Part shown: one piece after another, positions 63,218 through 64,000 of the stretch
Position numbering within the stretch: position 1 is the stretch's first letter
Layout: each line of letters starts with the position of its first letter
Assembly (NCBI GenBank): GCA_021604005.1
Contig: BQIV01000002.1
Span: forward strand, 62,001-126,000
Length of the DNA stretch: 64,000 nucleotides
DNA from: Nitrospirales bacterium
GTDB lineage: Bacteria; Nitrospirota; Nitrospiria; Nitrospirales; UBA8639
Reading direction: 5' to 3'
Notes under the pieces: generated by a model
The model's database searches: none
The model's input: the letters and a program-made list of their open reading frames with translations, nothing else
What the model was told of the DNA's origin: nothing
Made by a program: the position numbers and the translations under genes

Positions 63218-64000
63218 TTAAAATAAGATCACACTTTCTTCTTTGGTTTCAGTAGCCGTTCCCACCACCACCGCTTCTTGTCCTTCTTTCGCAGCCTTCA
63301 TCAACACACGCTCGGATTCCATGGTGTATACACTCTCTAATTCCTTGAGTTGATGAAAGACTTCTTCCGGAAACACCGCCGAATCATCGTGGGATTGAAA
63401 GTCACGTAATGGTCCGTAAATGAGTTCCAGCGGTTGATAGACATGCTCCAACTTTTGCCGCGTGATGTCTTGAAACTGCATGGACATCACAATTTGTGAA
63501 ATGTCGTTTCCCAGTTCTTTCGCACGATCGGTACTCTGCGTCATATTTTCTTTCAAGGCTTGATTTTTATTCACCATCACTTCCGTCATTTCCATCACAT
63601 GATGCTGAGCCGCCAGCGTGTCGGAAATGTCGAGAGATGCCAAGGATTGCAATTCGGTCATGGCCGACTCTGTCGTCTCCTTCACTTCCGTCGCCAATGT
63701 CCGAATTTGTTCAGCCGCTTGACCGGATCGATTGGCCAGTTTCGTGACTTCATCGGCCACAACGGCAAACCCCCGGCCATGCTCCCCTGCTCGAGCCGCT
63801 TCAATCGCAGCATTCAAGGCCAGGAGACGGGTTTGATCGGCAATAAACTCGACCTCTTCAACGACATTCGCAATACGTGATGTCGTCCCCACCGCCTTTT
63901 CCATCACCGACACCGTGCTCATCGTCACCTGTGAGGTTGACGTCACTTGCCCAACAAACATATCCATGGTCTGCCGGGTTTCATGTAAGATCGCCTCGAC
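63218..64000 (-). CDS. Chemoreceptor signalling protein with CheZ-like FQDITRQ motif (partial, runs off right edge)
   Basis: 260 codons open to the right edge. The visible part starts with a receptor signalling hairpin whose tip reads [33 protein letters not shown]; the Asn of the usual QTN (Tsr N376 position) is Arg. About 90 residues later comes [14 protein letters not shown], with Asp and Gln at the D-x-x-x-Q spacing of CheZ, then a helical stretch and an acidic tail. It is therefore a receptor-like protein joined to a possible CheY-P phosphatase helix. Sensor part not in the window. Confidence 0.8.
   Translation of the reverse strand, partial: VEAILHETRQTMDMFVGQVTSTSQVTMSTVSVMEKAVGTTSRIANVVEEVEFIADQTRLLALNAAIEAARAGEHGRGFAVVADEVTKLANRSGQAAEQIRTLATEVKETTESAMTELQSLASLDISDTLAAQHHVMEMTEVMVNKNQALKENMTQSTDRAKELGNDISQIVMSMQFQDITRQKLEHVYQPLELIYGPLRDFQSHDDSAVFPEEVFHQLKELESVYTMESERVLMKAAKEGQEAVVVGTATETKEESVILF

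Noticed and set aside
1-64000. tRNA, rRNA, insertion sequences with transposase, prophage genes
   Set aside because: None recognised on either strand; the excisionase-like gene at 37385 is alone and has no phage context.

Overview
The window is a nearly gap-free run of minus-strand operons from a motile, diderm (Gram-negative type) bacterium; only one small gene (28442..28717) is read from the plus strand. P-ring (FlgI) and L-ring (FlgH, lipoprotein) genes show an outer membrane. The genome is moderate in GC. FliW-CsrA beside flgK/flgL, CheD together with CheZ, and haem-bearing chemoreceptors would suit a Nitrospirota-like lineage, but this is a weak inference: no rRNA, tRNA or taxon-specific marker is present.

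Region 1 (1-12.9 kb) makes sugar nucleotides for a surface polysaccharide. Reading in the direction of transcription: an FAD oxidoreductase of the LhgO type, an NAD-dependent epimerase, a Nudix hydrolase, a sugar-1-phosphate nucleotidyltransferase (HddC-like), a C-methyltransferase with an N-terminal zinc-site motif, a GDP-fucose-synthase-like reductase, a GHMP heptose kinase (HddA-like), a phosphoheptose isomerase (GmhA-like), two more epimerases around a nucleotidyltransferase/PfkB fusion, and a split transketolase cut by the left edge. Isomerase, kinase and nucleotidyltransferase are three of the four steps to GDP-D-glycero-D-manno-heptose; GmhB phosphatase is not in the window.

Region 2 (13.2-28.3 kb) is flagellar: csrA, fliW, a REC-GGDEF diguanylate cyclase with a degenerate REC partner, flgL-flgK-flgN-flgM behind a well-matched sigma-28 promoter, flgJ (rod-binding part only), flgI, flgH, flgA, flgG, flgF, motB, motA, then cheW and cheB.

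Region 3 (28.4-64 kb) holds three chemosensory gene sets back to back: set 1 (cheY, cheZ, cheA, cheV, two receptors, plus cheB-cheW next to motAB), set 2 (a double-Hpt, double-CheW cheA, cheW, receptor, cheY, cheR) and set 3 (partial receptor, cheY, cheA, a 48-residue ORF, cheW, receptor with a C-terminal CheR-docking pentapeptide, two haem/membrane accessory proteins, cheR, cheD, cheB). Between sets 1 and 2 lie a hybrid histidine kinase overlapping an HD-GYP phosphodiesterase, a STAS protein and a PilZ protein, so c-di-GMP synthesis, breakdown and binding are interleaved with flagellar and chemotaxis genes.

The least ordinary features are non-coding. Degenerate 7-bp tandem arrays (TTTCACG/TTTTCCG type), often as facing inverted pairs, punctuate the intergenic spaces, and one pair encloses a four-helix-bundle gene broken by a single in-frame TGA. 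A palindromic 139-bp element before fliW has a partial second copy after a cheB. Several sigma-28-like promoters with an exact 11-bp spacer precede not only flgM but also the diguanylate cyclase, STAS and possibly other genes. Two proteins carry Tll0287-like domains with a c-type haem motif, one of them a chemoreceptor.
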